A stretch of 64,000 bases of DNA from Auanema rhodensis (GCA_964057225.1 OZ059894.1:20986476-21050475); one strand, 5' to 3'; positions 11,233 through 25,624 are shown, counted from the stretch's first letter. Notes: generated from the sequence alone by a model not told the origin. Made by a program: numbers and translations.

Positions 11233-13689
11233 TCAACGAAAAAATTGATTCTTCAGGGTGAAAATCGAGGATATAAGTGTGAACTTATATCAGTTGATAT
11301 CTCGGTGCATTTTTAAGCTAGCGCAAATCTGATAACACAGATCGACGCAGCTTAAAAATCCGCATCGAATGCACTATTCTACATTAAGAAACGCTTAATA
11401 CAAAAATTAGTTATGATCGTTTGAAAAATGATGCATTAGTGTATGTTGAGTTTCCATGTACACTCAACATTGCTTCCAAAAACATTTTGACAAAAATTTT
11501 TTCGAAAAATTTCGAAATAATTTAGCAAAAAGTAGATGTTTTTAGATTCCATTTTTCAAGGCAAAGACGATGGACAATGTTATTCAACGAAAAAATTAAT
11601 TCTTCAGGGTGAAAATCGAGGATATAAGTGTGAACTTATATCAGTTGATATCTCGGTGCATTTTTAAGCTAGCGCAAATCTGATAACACAGAACGACGCA
11701 GCTTAAAAATCCGCATCGAATGCACTATACTACATTGAGAAACGCTTAATACAAAAATTAGTTATGATCGTTTGAAAAATGATGCATTAGTGTATGTTGA
11801 GTTTCCATGTACACTCAACATTGCTTCCAAAAACATTTTGACAAAAATTTTTTCGAGAAATTTCGAAATAATTTAGCAAAAAGTAGATGTTTTTAGATTC
11901 CTTTTTTCAAGGCAAAGACGATGGACAATGTTATTCAACGAAAAAATTAATTCTTCAGGGTGAAAATCGAGGATATAAGTGTGAACTTATATCAGTTGAT
12001 ATCTCGGTGCATTTTTAAGCTAGCGCAAATCTGATAACACAGATCGACGCAGCTTAAAAATCCGCATCGAATGCACTATACTACCTTGAGAAACGCTTAA
12101 TACAAAAATTAGTTATGATCGTTTGAAAAATGATGCATTAGTGTATGTTGAGTTTCCATGTACACTCAACATTGCTTCCAAAAACATTTTGACAAAAATT
12201 TTTTCGAAAAATTTCAAAATAATTTAGCAAAAAGTAGATGTTTTTAGATTCCTTTTTCCAAAGCAAAGACGATGGACAATGTTATTCAACGAAAAAATTA
12301 ATTCTTCAGGGTGAAAATCGAGGATATAAGTGTGAACTTATATCAGTTGATATCTCGGTGCATTTTTAAGCTAGCGCAAATCTGATAACACAGATCGACG
12401 CAGCTTAAAAATCCGCATCGAATGCACTATACTACATTGAGAAACGCTTAATACAAAAATTAGTTATGATCGTTTGAAAAATGATGCATTAGTGTATGTT
12501 GAGTTTCCATGTACACTCAACATTGCTTCCAAAAACATTTTGACAAAAATTTTTTCGAAAAATTTCAAAATAATTTAGCAAAAAGTAGATGTTTTTAGAT
12601 TCCTTTTTTCAAGGCAAAGACGATGGACAATGTTATTCAACAAAAAAATTAATTCTTCAGGGTGAAAATCGAGGATATAAGTGTGAACTTATATCAGTTG
12701 ATATCTCGGTGCATTTTTAAGCTAGCGCAAATTTGATAACACAGAACGACGCAGCTTAAAAATCCGCATCGAATGCACTATACTACATTGAGAAACGCTT
12801 AATACAAAAATTAGTTATGATCGTTTGAAAAATGATGCATTAGTGTATGTTGAGTTTCCATGTACACTCAACATTGCTTCCAAAAACATTTTGACAAAAA
12901 TTTTTTCGAGAAATTTCAAAATAATTTAGCAAAAAGTAGATGTTTTTAGATTTCTTTTTTCAAGGCAAAGACGATGGACAATGTTATTCAACGAAAAAAT
13001 TAATTCTTCAGGGTGAAAATCGAGGATATAAGTGTGAACTTATATCAGTTGATATCTCGGTGCATTTTTAAGCTAGCGCAAATCTGATAACACAGATCGA
13101 CGCAGCTTAAAAATCCGCATCGAATGCACTATACTACATTGAGAAACGCTTAATACAAAAATTAGTTATGATCGTTTGAAAAATGATGCATTAGTGTATG
13201 TTGAGTTTCCATGTACACTCAACATTGCTTCCAAAAACATTTTGACAAAAATTTTTTCGAAAAATTTCAAAATAATTTAGCAAAAAGTAGATGTTTTTAG
13301 ATTCCTTTTTTCAAGGCAAAGACGATGGACAATGTTATTCAACGAAAAAATTAATTCTTCAGGGTGAAAATCGAGGATATAAGTGTGAACTTATATCAGT
13401 TGATATCTCGGTGCATTTTTAAGCTAGCGCAAATCTGATAACACAGAACGACGCAGCTTAAAAATCCGCATCGAATGCACTATACTACATTGAGAAACGC
13501 TTAATACAAAAATTAGTTATGATCGTTTGAAAAATGATGCATTAGTGTATGTTGAGTTTCCATGTACACTCAACATTGCTTCCAAAAACATTTTGACAAA
13601 AATTTTTTCGAGAAATTTCAAAATAATTTAGCAAAAAGTAGATGTTTTTAGATTCCTTTTTTCAAGGCAAAGACGATGGACAATGTTAT
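11233..13689. repeat. Block M33-M39, first copy of a long-range duplication
   Basis: The block contains several rare markers in fixed order: M33 has TTGA at 13-16, A154 (ATTAAG) and G282; M34 has A110, G274 and G282; M35 has C151 (CTACCTTGAG); M37 has A110, G274 and T317 (GATTTCTT); M38 is T110 and M39 is A110/G274. The same order reappears at 31943-34048, 20.7 kb away, with one unit (the equivalent of M36) missing. Private changes include T in ACTATTCTAC of M33 and the altered start of M37 (CAACAAAAAA). Confidence 0.75.
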
Positions 13690-14742
13690 TCAACGAAAAA
13701 ATTAATTCTTCAGGGTGAAAATCGAGGATATAAGTGTGAACTTATATCAGTTGATATCTCGGTGCATTTTTAAGCTAGCGCAAATCTGATAACACAGATC
13801 GACGCAGCTTAACAATCCGCATCGAATGCACTATACTACATTGAAAAACGCTTAATACAAAAATTAGTTATGATCGTTTGAAAAATGATGCTTTAGTGTA
13901 TGTTGAGTTTCCATGTACACTCAACATTGCTTCCAAAAACATTTTGACAAAAATTTTTTCGAAAAATTTCAGAATAATTTAGCAAAAAGTAGATGTTTTT
14001 AGATTCCTTTTTTCAAGGCAAAGACGATGGACAATGTTATTCAACGAAAAAATTGATTCTTCAGGGTGAAAATCGAGGATATAAGTGTGAACTTATATCA
14101 GTTGATATCTCGGTGCATTTTTAAGCTAGCGCAAATCTGATAACACAGAACGACGCAGCTTAAAAATCCGCATCGAATGCACTATACTACATTGAGAAAC
14201 GCTTAATACAAAAATTAGTTATGATCGTTTGAAAAATGATGCATTAGTGTATGTTGAGTTTCCATGTACACTCAACATTGCTTCCAAAAACATTTTGACA
14301 AAAATTTTTTCGAGAAATTTCAAAATAATTTAGCAAAAAGTAGATGTTTTTAGATTCCTTTTTTCAAGGCAAAGACGATGGACAATGTTATTCAACGAAA
14401 AAATTAATTCTTCAGGGTGAAAATCGAGGATATAAGTGTGAACTTATATCAGTTGATATCTCGGTGCATTTTTAAGCTAGCGCAAATCTGATAACACAGA
14501 TCGACGCAGCTTAACAATCCGCATCGAATGCACTATACTACATTGAAAAACGCTTAATACAAAAATTAGTTATGATCGTTTGAAAAATGATGCTTTAGTG
14601 TATGTTGAGTTTCCATGTACACTCAACATTGCTTCCAAAAACATTTTGACAAAAATTTTTTCGAAAAATTTCAGAATAATTTAGCAAAAAGTAGATGTTT
14701 TTAGATTCCATTTTTCAAGGCAAAGACGATGGACAATGTTAT
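13339..14742. repeat. 702-bp dimer repeated twice (M39-M40, M41-M42)
   Basis: A B-type unit (A110, C128, G274) is followed by a divergent unit with C124 (AACAATCC), A156 (GAAAAACG), T203 (GCTTTAG) and G283. The pair occurs twice in succession. The second pair differs by TTGA at 13-16 in M41 and A319 in M42. The T203 change destroys the ATGCAT palindrome present in other units. This divergent type recurs as a cluster at 28433-31591. Confidence 0.75.
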
Positions 14743-15093
14743 TCAACGAAAAAATTAATTCTTCAGGGTGAAAATCGAGGATATAAGTGTGAACTTATAT
14801 CAGTTGATATCTCGGTGCATTTTTAAGCTAGCGCAAATCTGATAACACAGATCGACGCAACTTAAAAATCCGCATCGAATGCACTATACTACATTGAGAA
14901 ACGCTTAATACAAAAATTAGTTATGATCGTTTGAAAAATGATGCATTAGTGTATGTTGAGTTTCCATGTACACTCAACATTGCTTCCAAAAACATTTTGA
15001 CAAAAATTTTTTCGAAAAATTTCAAAATAATTTAGCAAAAAGTAGATGTTTTTAGATTCCTTTTTTCAAGGCAAAGACGATGGACAATGTTAT
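14743..15093. repeat. Plain A monomer M43 between two blocks
   Basis: This is a consensus-like A118/C128 unit with T319. It separates the divergent dimers on the left from the regular dimer domain on the right and carries no rare marker. Confidence 0.8.
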
Positions 15094-18000
15094 TCAACGA
15101 AAAAATTAATTCTTCAGGGTGAAAATCGAGGATATAAGTGTGAACTTATATCAGTTGATATCTCGGTGCATTTTTAAGCTAGCGCAAATCTGATAACACA
15201 GATCGACGCAACTTAAAAATCCGCATCGAATGCACTATACTACATTGAGAAACGCTTAATACAAAAATTAGTTATGATCGTTTAAAAAATGATGCATTAG
15301 TGTATGTTGAGTTTCCATGTACACTCAACATTGCTTCCAAAAACATTTTGACAAAAATTTTTTCGAAAAATTTCAAAATAATTTAGCAAAAAGTAGATGT
15401 TTTTAGATTCCATTTTTCAAGGCAAAGACGATGGACAATGTTATTCAACGAAAAAAGTAATTCTTCAGGGTGAAAATCGAGGATATAAGTGTGAACTTAT
15501 ATCAGTTGATATCTCGGTGCATTTTTAAGCTAGCGCAAATCTGATAACACAAAACGACGCAGCTTAAAAATTCGCATCGAATGCACTATACTACATTGAG
15601 AAACGCTTAATACAAAAATTAGTTATGATCGTTTGAAAAATGATGCATTAGTGTATGTTGAGTTTCCATGTACACTCAACATTGCTTCCAAAAACATTTT
15701 GACAAAAATTTTTTCGAGAAATTTCAAAATAATTTAGCAAAAAGTAGATGTTTTTAGATTCCTTTTTTCAAGGCAAAGACGATGGACAATGTTATTCAAC
15801 GAAAAAATTAATTCTTCAGGGTGAAAATCGAGGATATAAGTGTGAACTTATATCAGTTGATATCTCGGTGCATTTTTAAGCTAGCGCAAATCTGATAACA
15901 CAGATCGACGCAACTTAAAAATCCGCATCGAATGCACTATACTACATTGAGAAACGCTTAATACAAAAATTAGTTATGATCGTTTGAAAAATGATGCATT
16001 AGTGTATGTTGAGTTTCCATGTACACTCAACATTGCTTCCAAAAACATTTTGACAAAAATTTTTTCGAAAAATTTCAAAATAATTTAGCAAAAAGTAGAT
16101 GTTTTTAGATTCCATTTTTCAAGGCAAAGACGATGGACAATGTTATTCAACGAAAAAAGTAATTCTTCAGGGTGAAAATCGAGGATATAAGTGTGAACTT
16201 ATATCAGTTGATATCTCGGTGCATTTTTAAGCTAGCGCAAATCTGATAACACAGAACGACGCAGCTTAAAAATTCGCATCGAATGCACTATACTACATTG
16301 AGAAACGCTTAATACAAAAATTAGTTATGATCGTTTGAAAAATGATGCATTAGTGTATGTTGAGTTTCCATGTACACTCAACATTGCTTCCAAAAACATT
16401 TTGACAAAAATTTTTTCGAGAAATTTCAAAATAATTTAGCAAAAAGTAGATGTTTTTAGATTCCTTTTTTCAAGGCAAAGACGATGGACAATGTTATTCA
16501 ACGAAAAAATTAATTCTTCAGGGTGAAAATCGAGGATATAAGTGTGAACTTATATCAGTTGATATCTCGGTGCATTTTTAAGCTAGCGCAAATCTGATAA
16601 CACAGATCGACGCAACTTAAAAATCCGCATCGAATGCACTATACTACATTGAGAAACGCTTAATACAAAAATTAGTTATGATCGTTTGAAAAATGATGCA
16701 TTAGTGTATGTTGAGTTTCCATGTACACTCAACATTGCTTCCAAAAACATTTTGACAAAAATTTTTTCGAAAAATTTCAAAATAATTTAGCAAAAAGTAG
16801 ATGTTTTTAGATTCCATTTTTCAAGGCAAAGACGATGGACAATGTTATTCAACGAAAAAAGTAATTCTTCAGGGTGAAAATCGAGGATATAAGTGTGAAC
16901 TTATATCAGTTGATATCTCGGTGCATTTTTAAGCTAGCGCAAATCTGATAACACAGAACGACGCAGCTTAAAAATTCGCATCGAATGCACTATACTACAT
17001 TGAGAAACGCTTAATACAAAAATTAGTTATGATCGTTTGAAAAATGATGCATTAGTGTATGTTGAGTTTCCATGTACACTCAACATTGCTTCCAAAAACA
17101 TTTTGACAAAAATTTTTTCGAGAAATTTCAAAATAATTTAGCAAAAAGTAGATGTTTTTAGATTCCTTTTTTCAAGGCAAAGACGATGGACAATGTTATT
17201 CAACGAAAAAATTAATTCTTCAGGGTGAAAATCGAGGATATAAGTGTGAACTTATATCAGTTGATATCTCGGTGCATTTTTAAGCTAGCGCAAATCTGAT
17301 AACACAGATCGACGCAACTTAAAAATCCGCATCGAATGCACTATACTACATTGAGAAACGCTTAATACAAAAATTAGTTATGATCGTTTGAAAAATGATG
17401 CATTAGTGTATGTTGAGTTTCCATGTACACTCAACATTGCTTCCAAAAACATTTTGACAAAAATTTTTTCGAAAAATTTCAAAATAATTTAGCAAAAAGT
17501 AGATGTTTTTAGATTCCATTTTTCAAGGCAAAGACGATGGACAATGTTATTCAACGAAAAAAGTAATTCTTCAGGGTGAAAATCGAGGATATAAGTGTGA
17601 ACTTATATCAGTTGATATCTCGGTGCATTTTTAAGCTAGCGCAAATCTGATAACACAGAACGACGCAGCTTAAAAATTCGCATCGAATGCACTATACTAC
17701 ATTGAGAAACGCTTAATACAAAAATTAGTTATGATCGTTTGAAAAATGATGCATTAGTGTATGTTGAGTTTCCATGTACACTCAACATTGCTTCCAAAAA
17801 CATTTTGACAAAAATTTTTTCGAGAAATTTCAAAATAATTTAGCAAAAAGTAGATGTTTTTAGATTCCTTTTTTCAAGGCAAAGACGATGGACAATGTTA
17901 TTCAACGAAAAAATTAATTCTTCAGGGTGAAAATCGAGGATATAAGTTTGAACTTATATCAGTTGATATCTCGGTGCATTTTTAAGCTAGCGCAAATCTG

Positions 18001-19656
18001 ATAACACAGATCGACGCAACTTAAAAATCCGCATCGAATGCACTATACTACATTGAGAAACGCTTAATACAAAAATTAGTTATGATCGTTTGAAAAATGA
18101 TGCATTAGTGTATGTTGAGTTTCCATGTACACTCAACATTGCTTCCAAAAACATTTTGACAAAAATTTTTTCGAAAAATTTCGAAATAATTTAGCAAAAA
18201 GTAGATGTATTTAGATTCCATTTTTCAAGGCAAAGACGATGGACAATGTTATTCAACGAAAAAATTAATTCTTCAGGGTGAAAATCGAGGATATAAGTGT
18301 GAACTTATATCAGTTGATATCTCGGTGCATTTTTAAGCTAGCGCAAATCTGATAACACAGAACGACGCAGCTTAAAAATTCGCATCGAATGCACTATACT
18401 ACATTGAGAAACGCTTAATACAAAAATTAGTTATGATCGTTTGAAAAATGATGCATTAGTGTATGTTGAGTTTCCATGTACACTCAACATTGCTTCCAAA
18501 AACATTTTGACAAAAATTTTTTCGAGAAATTTCAAAATAATTTAGCAAAAAGTAGATGTTTTTAGATTCCTTTTTTCAAGGCAAAGACGATGGACAATGT
18601 TATTCAACGAAAAAATTAATTCTTCAGGGTGAAAATCGAGGATATAAGTGTGAACTTATATCAGTTGATATCTCGGTGCATTTTTAAGCTAGCGCAAATC
18701 TGATAACACAGATCGACGCAACTTAAAAATCCGCATCGAATGCACTATACTACATTGAGAAACGCTTAATACAAAAATTAGTTATGATCGTTTGAAAAAT
18801 GATGCATTAGTGTATGTTGAGTTTCCATGTACACTCAACATTGCTTCCAAAAACATTTTGACAAAAATTTTTTCGAAAAATTTCAGAATAATTTAGCAAA
18901 AAGTAGATGTTTTTAGATTCCATTTTTCAAGGCAAAGACGATGGACAATGTTATTCAACGAAAAAATTGATTCTTCAGGGTGAAAATCGAGGATATAAGT
19001 GTGAACTTATATCAGTTGATATCTCGGTGCATTTTTAAGCTAGCGCAAATCTGATAACACAGAACGACGCAGCTTAAAAATTCGCATCGAATGCACTATA
19101 CTACATTGAGAAACGCTTAATACAAAAATTAGTTATGATCGTTTGAAAAATGATGCATTAGTGTATGTTGAGTTTCCATGTACACTCAACATTGCTTCCA
19201 AAAACATTTTGACAAAAATTTTTTCGAGAAATTTCAAAATAATTTAGCAAAAAGTAGATGTTTTTAGATTCCTTTTTTCAAGGCAAAGACGATGGACAAT
19301 GTTATTCAACGAAAAAATTAATTCTTCAGGGTGAAAATCGAGGATATAAGTGTGAACTTATATCAGTTGATATCTCGGTGCATTTTTAAGCTAGCGCAAA
19401 TCTGATAACACAGATCGACGCAACTTAAAAATCCGCATCGAATGCACTATACTACATTGAGAAACGCTTAATACAAAAATTAGTTATGATCGTTTGAAAA
19501 ATGATGCATTAGTGTATGTTGAGTTTCCATGTACACTCAACATTGCTTCCAAAAACATTTTGACAAAAATTTTTTCGAAAAATTTCAGAATAATTTAGCA
19601 AAAAGTAGATGTTTTTAGATTCCATTTTTCAAGGCAAAGACGATGGACAATGTTAT
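15094..19656. repeat. Dimer domain, 702-bp period (M44-M56)
   Basis: Two monomer types alternate strictly. The first has T110, A118, C128, A274 and A319. The second has A110, G118, T128, G274 and T319, and in M45, M47, M49 and M51 also GTAA at 13-16. I saw no difference among the three successive dimers from 15796 to 17901. Towards the right the dimers diverge: M52 has G282 and A308 (GTATTTAG), M54 and M56 have G283, and M55 has TTGA. M44 and M45 each carry one private change (GTTTAAAAAAT near 15284 and ACAAAACG near 15551). Confidence 0.85.
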
Positions 19657-20709
19657 TCAACGAAAAAATTGATTCTTCAGGGTGAAAATCGAGGATATAA
19701 GTGTGAACTTATATCAGTTGATATCTCGGTGCATTTTTAAGCTAGCGCAAATCTGATAACACAGATCGACGCAGCTTAAAAATCCGCATCGAATGCACTA
19801 TACTACATTGAGAAACGCTTAATACAAAAATTAGTTATGATCGTTTGAAAAATGATGCATTAGTGTATGTTGAGTTTCCATGTACACTCAACATTGCTTC
19901 CAAAAACATTTTGACAAAAATTTTTTCGAAAAATTTCAAAATAATTTAGCAAAAAGTAGATGTTTTTAGATTCCTTTTTTCAAGGCAAAGACGATGGACA
20001 ATGTTATTCAACGAAAAAATTAATTCTTCAGGGTGAAAATCGAGGATATAAGTGTGAACTTATATCAGTTGATATCTCGGTGCATTTTTAAGCTAGCGCA
20101 AATCTGATAACACAGATCGACGCAACTTAAAAATCCGCATCGAATGCACTATACTACATTGAGAAACGCTTAATACAAAAATTAGTTATGATCGTTTGAA
20201 AAATGATGCATTAGTGTATGTTGAGTTTCCATGTACACTCAACATTGCTTCCAAAAACATTTTGACAAAAATTTTTTCGAAAAATTTCAAAATAATTTAG
20301 CAAAAAGTAGATGTTTTTAGATTCCATTTTTCAAGGCAAAGACGATGGACAATGTTATTCAACGAAAAAATTAATTCTTCAGGGTGAAAATCGAGGATAT
20401 AAGTGTGAACTTATATCAGTTGATATCTCGGTGCATTTTTAAGCTAGCGCAAATCTGATAACACAGATCGACGCAACTTAAAAATCCGCATCGAATGCAC
20501 TATACTACATTGAGAAACGCTTAATACAAAAATTAGTTATGATCGTTTGAAAAATGATGCATTAGTGTATGTTGAGTTTCCATGTACACTCAACATTGCT
20601 TCCAAAAACATTTTGACAAAAATTTTTTCGAAAAATTTCAAAATAATTTAGCAAAAAGTAGATGTTTTTAGATTCCTTTTTTCAAGGCAAAGACGATGGA
20701 CAATGTTAT
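17551..20709. repeat. Block M51-M59, fuller copy of a 4.2-kb-offset duplication
   Basis: M51 (GTAA), M52 (G282 with A308), M53 (A110/G274), M54 (G283), M55 and M56 (a TTGA, G274 unit and another G283 unit), M57 (TTGA, T110), M58 (A319) and M59 (T319) form an ordered series. The copy at 21763-24219 repeats it without the M55-M56 dimer. A308 was seen only in M52 and M64. Confidence 0.7.
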
Positions 20710-21762
20710 TCAACGAAAAAATTAATTCTTCAGGGTGAAAATCGAGGATATAAGTGTGAACTTATATCAGTTGATATCTCGGTGCATTTTTAAGCTAGCG
20801 CAAATCTGATAACACAGATCGACGCAACTTAAAAATCCGCATCGAATGCACTATACTACATTGAGAAACGCTTAATACAAAAATTAGTTATGATCGTTTG
20901 AAAAATGATGCATTAGTGTATGTTGAGTTTCCATGTACACTCAACATTGCTTCCAAAAACATTTTGACAAAAATTTTTTCGAAAAATTTCAAAATAATTT
21001 AGCAAAAAGTAGATGTTTTTAGATTCCATTTTTCAAGGCAAAGACGATGGACAATGTTATTCAACGAAAAAATTAATTCTTCAGGGTGAAAATCGAGGAT
21101 ATAAGTGTGAACTTATATCAGTTGATATCTCGGTGCATTTTTAAGCTAGCGCAAATCTGATAACACAGATCGACGCAACTTAAAAATCCGCATCGAATGC
21201 ACTATACTACATTGAGAAACGCTTAATACAAAAATTAGTTATGATCGTTTGAAAAATGATGCATTAGTGTATGTTGAGTTTCCATGTACACTCAACATTG
21301 CTTCCAAAAACATTTTGACAAAAATTTTTTCGAAAAATTTCAAAATAATTTAGCAAAAAGTAGATGTTTTTAGATTCCATTTTTCAAGGCAAAGACGATG
21401 GACAATGTTATTCAACGAAAAAATTAATTCTTCAGGGTGAAAATCGAGGATATAAGTGTGAACTTATATCAGTTGATATCTCGGTGCATTTTTAAGCTAG
21501 CGCAAATCTGATAACACAGATCGACGCAGCTTAAAAATCCGCATCGAATGCACTATACTACATTGAGAAACGCTTAATACAAAAATTAGTTATGATCGTT
21601 TGAAAAATGATGCATTAGTGTATGTTGAGTTTCCATGTACACTCAACATTGCTTCCAAAAACATTTTGACAAAAATTTTTTCGAAAAATTTCAAAATAAT
21701 TTAGCAAAAAGTAGATGTTTTTAGATTCCATTTTTCAAGGCAAAGACGATGGACAATGTTAT
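20710..21762. repeat. Run of A monomers M60-M62
   Basis: Three consecutive units have T110, C128, A274 and A319; M60 and M61 have A118 and M62 has G118. They are near consensus and separate the two copies of the M51-M59 series. Confidence 0.8.
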
Positions 21763-24219
21763 TCAACGAAAAAAGTAATTCTTCAGGGTGAAAATCGAGG
21801 ATATAAGTGTGAACTTATATCAGTTGATATCTCGGTGCATTTTTAAGCTAGCGCAAATCTGATAACACAGAACGACGCAGCTTAAAAATTCGCATCGAAT
21901 GCACTATACTACATTGAGAAACGCTTAATACAAAAATTAGTTATGATCGTTTGAAAAATGATGCATTAGTGTATGTTGAGTTTCCATGTACACTCAACAT
22001 TGCTTCCAAAAACATTTTGACAAAAATTTTTTCGAGAAATTTCAAAATAATTTAGCAAAAAGTAGATGTTTTTAGATTCCTTTTTTCAAGGCAAAGACGA
22101 TGGACAATGTTATTCAACGAAAAAAATAAATCTTCAGGGTGAAAATCGAGGATATAAGTGTGAACTTATATCAGTTGATATCTCGGTGCATTTTTAAGCT
22201 AGCGCAAATCTGATAACACAGATCGACGCAACTTAAAAATCCGCATCGAATGCACTATACTACATTGAGAAACGCTTAATACAAAAATTAGTTATGATCG
22301 TTTGAAAAATGATGCATTAGTGTATGTTGAGTTTCCATGTACACTCAACATTGCTTCCAAAAACATTTTGACAAAAATTTTTTCGAAAAATTTCGAAATA
22401 ATTTAGCAAAAAGTAGATGTATTTAGATTCCATTTTTCAAGGCAAAGACGATGGACAATGTTATTCAACGAAAAAATTAATTCTTCAGGGTGAAAATCGA
22501 GGATATAAGTGTGAACTTATATCAGTTGATATCTCGGTGCATTTTTAAGCTAGCGCAAATCTGATAACACAGAACGACGCAGCTTAAAAATTCGCATCGA
22601 ATGCACTATACTACATTGAGAAACGCTTAATACAAAAATTAGTTATGATCGTTTGAAAAATGATGCATTAGTGTATGTTGAGTTTCCATGTACACTCAAC
22701 ATTGCTTCCAAAAACATTTTGACAAAAATTTTTTCGAGAAATTTCAAAATAATTTAGCAAAAAGTAGATGTTTTTAGATTCCTTTTTTCAAGGCAAAGAC
22801 GATGGACAATGTTATTCAACGAAAAAATTAATTCTTCAGGGTGAAAATCGAGGATATAAGTGTGAACTTATATCAGTTGATATCTCGGTGCATTTTTAAG
22901 CTAGCGCAAATCTGATAACACAGATCGACGCAACTTAAAAATCCGCATCGAATGCACTATACTACATTGAGAAACGCTTAATACAAAAAGTAGTTATGAT
23001 CGTTTGAAAAATGATGCATTAGTGTATGTTGAGTTTCCATGTACACTCAACATTGCTTCCAAAAACATTTTGACAAAAATTTTTTCGAAAAATTTCAGAA
23101 TAATTTAGCAAAAAGTAGATGTTTTTAGATTCCATTTTTCAAGGCAAAGACGATGGACAATGTTATTCAACGAAAAAATTGATTCTTCAGGGTGAAAATC
23201 GAGGATATAAGTGTGAACTTATATCAGTTGATATCTCGGTGCATTTTTAAGCTAGCGCAAATCTGATAACACAGATCGACGCAGCTTAAAAATCCGCATC
23301 GAATGCACTATACTACATTGAGAAACGCTTAATACAAAAATTAGTTATGATCGTTTGAAAAATGATGCATTAGTGTATGTTGAGTTTCCATGTACACTCA
23401 ACATTGCTTCCAAAAACATTTTGACAAAAATTTTTTCGAAAAATTTCAAAATAATTTAGCAAAAAGTAGATGTTTTTAGATTCCTTTTTTCAAGGCAAAG
23501 ACGATGGACAATGTTATTCAACGAAAAAATTAATTCTTCAGGGTGAAAATCGAGGATATAAGTGTGAACTTATATCAGTTGATATCTCGGTGCATTTTTA
23601 AGCTAGCGCAAATCTGATAACACAGATCGACGCAACTTAAAAATCCGCATCGAATGCACTATACTACATTGAGAAACGCTTAATACAAAAATTAGTTATG
23701 ATCGTTTGAAAAATGATGCATTAGTGTATGTTGAGTTTCCATGTACACTCAACATTGCTTCCAAAAACATTTTGACAAAAATTTTTTCGAAAAATTTCAA
23801 AATAATTTAGCAAAAAGTAGATGTTTTTAGATTCCATTTTTCAAGGCAAAGACGATGGACAATGTTATTCAACGAAAAAATTAATTCTTCAGGGTGAAAA
23901 TCGAGGATATAAGTGTGAACTTATATCAGTTGATATCTCGGTGCATTTTTAAGCTAGCGCAAATCTGATAACACAGATCGACGCAACTTAAAAATCCGCA
24001 TCGAATGCACTATACTACATTGAGAAACGCTTAATACAAAAATTAGTTATGATCGTTTGAAAAATGATGCATTAGTGTATGTTGAGTTTCCATGTACACT
24101 CAACATTGCTTCCAAAAACATTTTGACAAAAATTTTTTCGAAAAATTTCAAAATAATTTAGCAAAAAGTAGATGTTTTTAGATTCCTTTTTTCAAGGCAA
24201 AGACGATGGACAATGTTAT
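21763..24219. repeat. Block M63-M69, shorter copy of the M51-M59 series
   Basis: The units follow the order GTAA, A308, A110/G274, G283, TTGA, A319, T319, matching M51-M54 plus M57-M59. The offset changes from twelve to ten monomers inside the block, so one 702-bp dimer was lost here or gained in the other copy. Private changes are AATAAATC at the start of M64 (near 22125) and AAAAAGTAG in M66 (near 22990). Confidence 0.7.
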
Positions 24220-24921
24220 TCAACGAAAAAATTAATTCTTCAGGGTGAAAATCGAGGATATAAGTGTGAACTTATATCAGTTGATATCTCGGTGCATTTT
24301 TAAGCTAGCGCAAATCTGATAACACAGATCGACGCAGCTTAAAAATCCGCATCGAATGCACTATACTACATTGAGAAACGCTTAATACAAAAATTAGTTA
24401 TGATCGTTTGAAAAATGATGCATTAGTGTATGTTGAGTTTCCATGTACACTCAACATTGCTTCCAAAAACATTTTGACAAAAATTTTTTCGAAAAATTTC
24501 AAAATAATTTAGCAAAAAGTAGATGTTTTTAGATTCCTTTTTTCAAGGCAAAGACGATGGACAAAGTTATTCAACGAAAAAATTAATTCTTCAGGGTGAA
24601 AATCGAGGATATAAGTATAAACTTATATCAGTTGATATCTCGGTGCATTTTTAAGCTAGCGCAAATCTGATAACACAGAACGACGCAGCTTAAAAATTCG
24701 CATCGAATGCACTATACTACATTGAGAAACGCTTAATACAAAAATTAGTTATGATCGTTTGAAAAATGATGCATTAGTGTATGTTGAGTTTCCATGTACA
24801 CTCAACATTGCTTCCAAAAACATTTTGACAAAAATTTTTTCGAAAAATTTCGAAATAATTTAGCAAAAAGTAGATGTTTTTAGATTCCATTTTTCAAGGC
24901 AAAGACGATGGACAATGTTAT
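24220..24921. repeat. Units M70-M71
   Basis: M70 is a T110/G118 unit ending with A346; M71 is an A49, A110, T128, G282 unit, the usual follower of an A346 unit. M71 has a private G47-to-A change (AAGTATAAAC near 24617), which makes its hairpin loop ATAA and not a GNRA sequence. Confidence 0.75.
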
Positions 24922-25273
24922 TCAACGAAAAAATTAATTCTTCAGGGTGAAAATCGAGGATATAAGTGTGAACTTATATCAGTTGATATCTCGGTGCATT
25001 TTTAAGCTAGCGCAAATCTGATAACACAGAACGACGCAGCTTAAAAATTCGCATCGAATGCACTATACTACATTGAGAAACGCTTAATACAAAAATTAGT
25101 TATGATCGTTTGAAAAATGATGCATTAGTGTATGTTGAGTTTCCATGTACACTCAACATTGCTTCCAAAAACATTTTGACAAAAATTTTTTCGAAAAATT
25201 TCAAAATAATTTAGCAAAAAGTAGATGTTTTTAGATTCCTTCTTTTCAAGGCAAAGACGATAGACAATGTTAT
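24922..25273. repeat. 352-bp monomer M72
   Basis: This is the only unit longer than 351 bp. The T-run near its position 320 reads CCTTCTTTTC with one extra base near 25240. It also has GATAGAC (A340) near 25261, a change shared with M99 and M106. Only this unit carries the insertion, so it has not spread. Confidence 0.8.
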
Positions 25274-25624
25274 TCAACGAAAAAATTAATTCTTCAGGGT
25301 GAAAATCGAGGATATAAGTGTGAACTTATATCAGTTGATATCTCGGTGCATTTTTAAGCTAGCGCAAATCTGATAACACAGATCGACGCAACTTAAAAAT
25401 CCGCATCGAATGCACTATACTACATTGAGAAACGCTTAATACAAAAATTAGTTATGATCGTTTGAAAAATGATGCATTAGTGTATGTTGAGTTTCCATGT
25501 ACACTCAACATTGCTTCCAAAAACATTTTGACAAAAATTTTTTCGAAAAATTTCAAAATAATTTAGCAAAAAGTAGATGTTTTTAGATTCCATTTTTCAA
25601 GGCAAAGACGATGGACAATGTTAT
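25274..25624. repeat. Plain A monomer M73
   Basis: This is a consensus-like T110, A118, C128, A319 unit between the 352-bp monomer and the trimer pair. Confidence 0.8.

Noticed and set aside
24922-25273. Insertion site of a mobile element at the 352-bp unit
   Set aside because: The difference is a single extra base in a T-run with no target duplication or foreign sequence.
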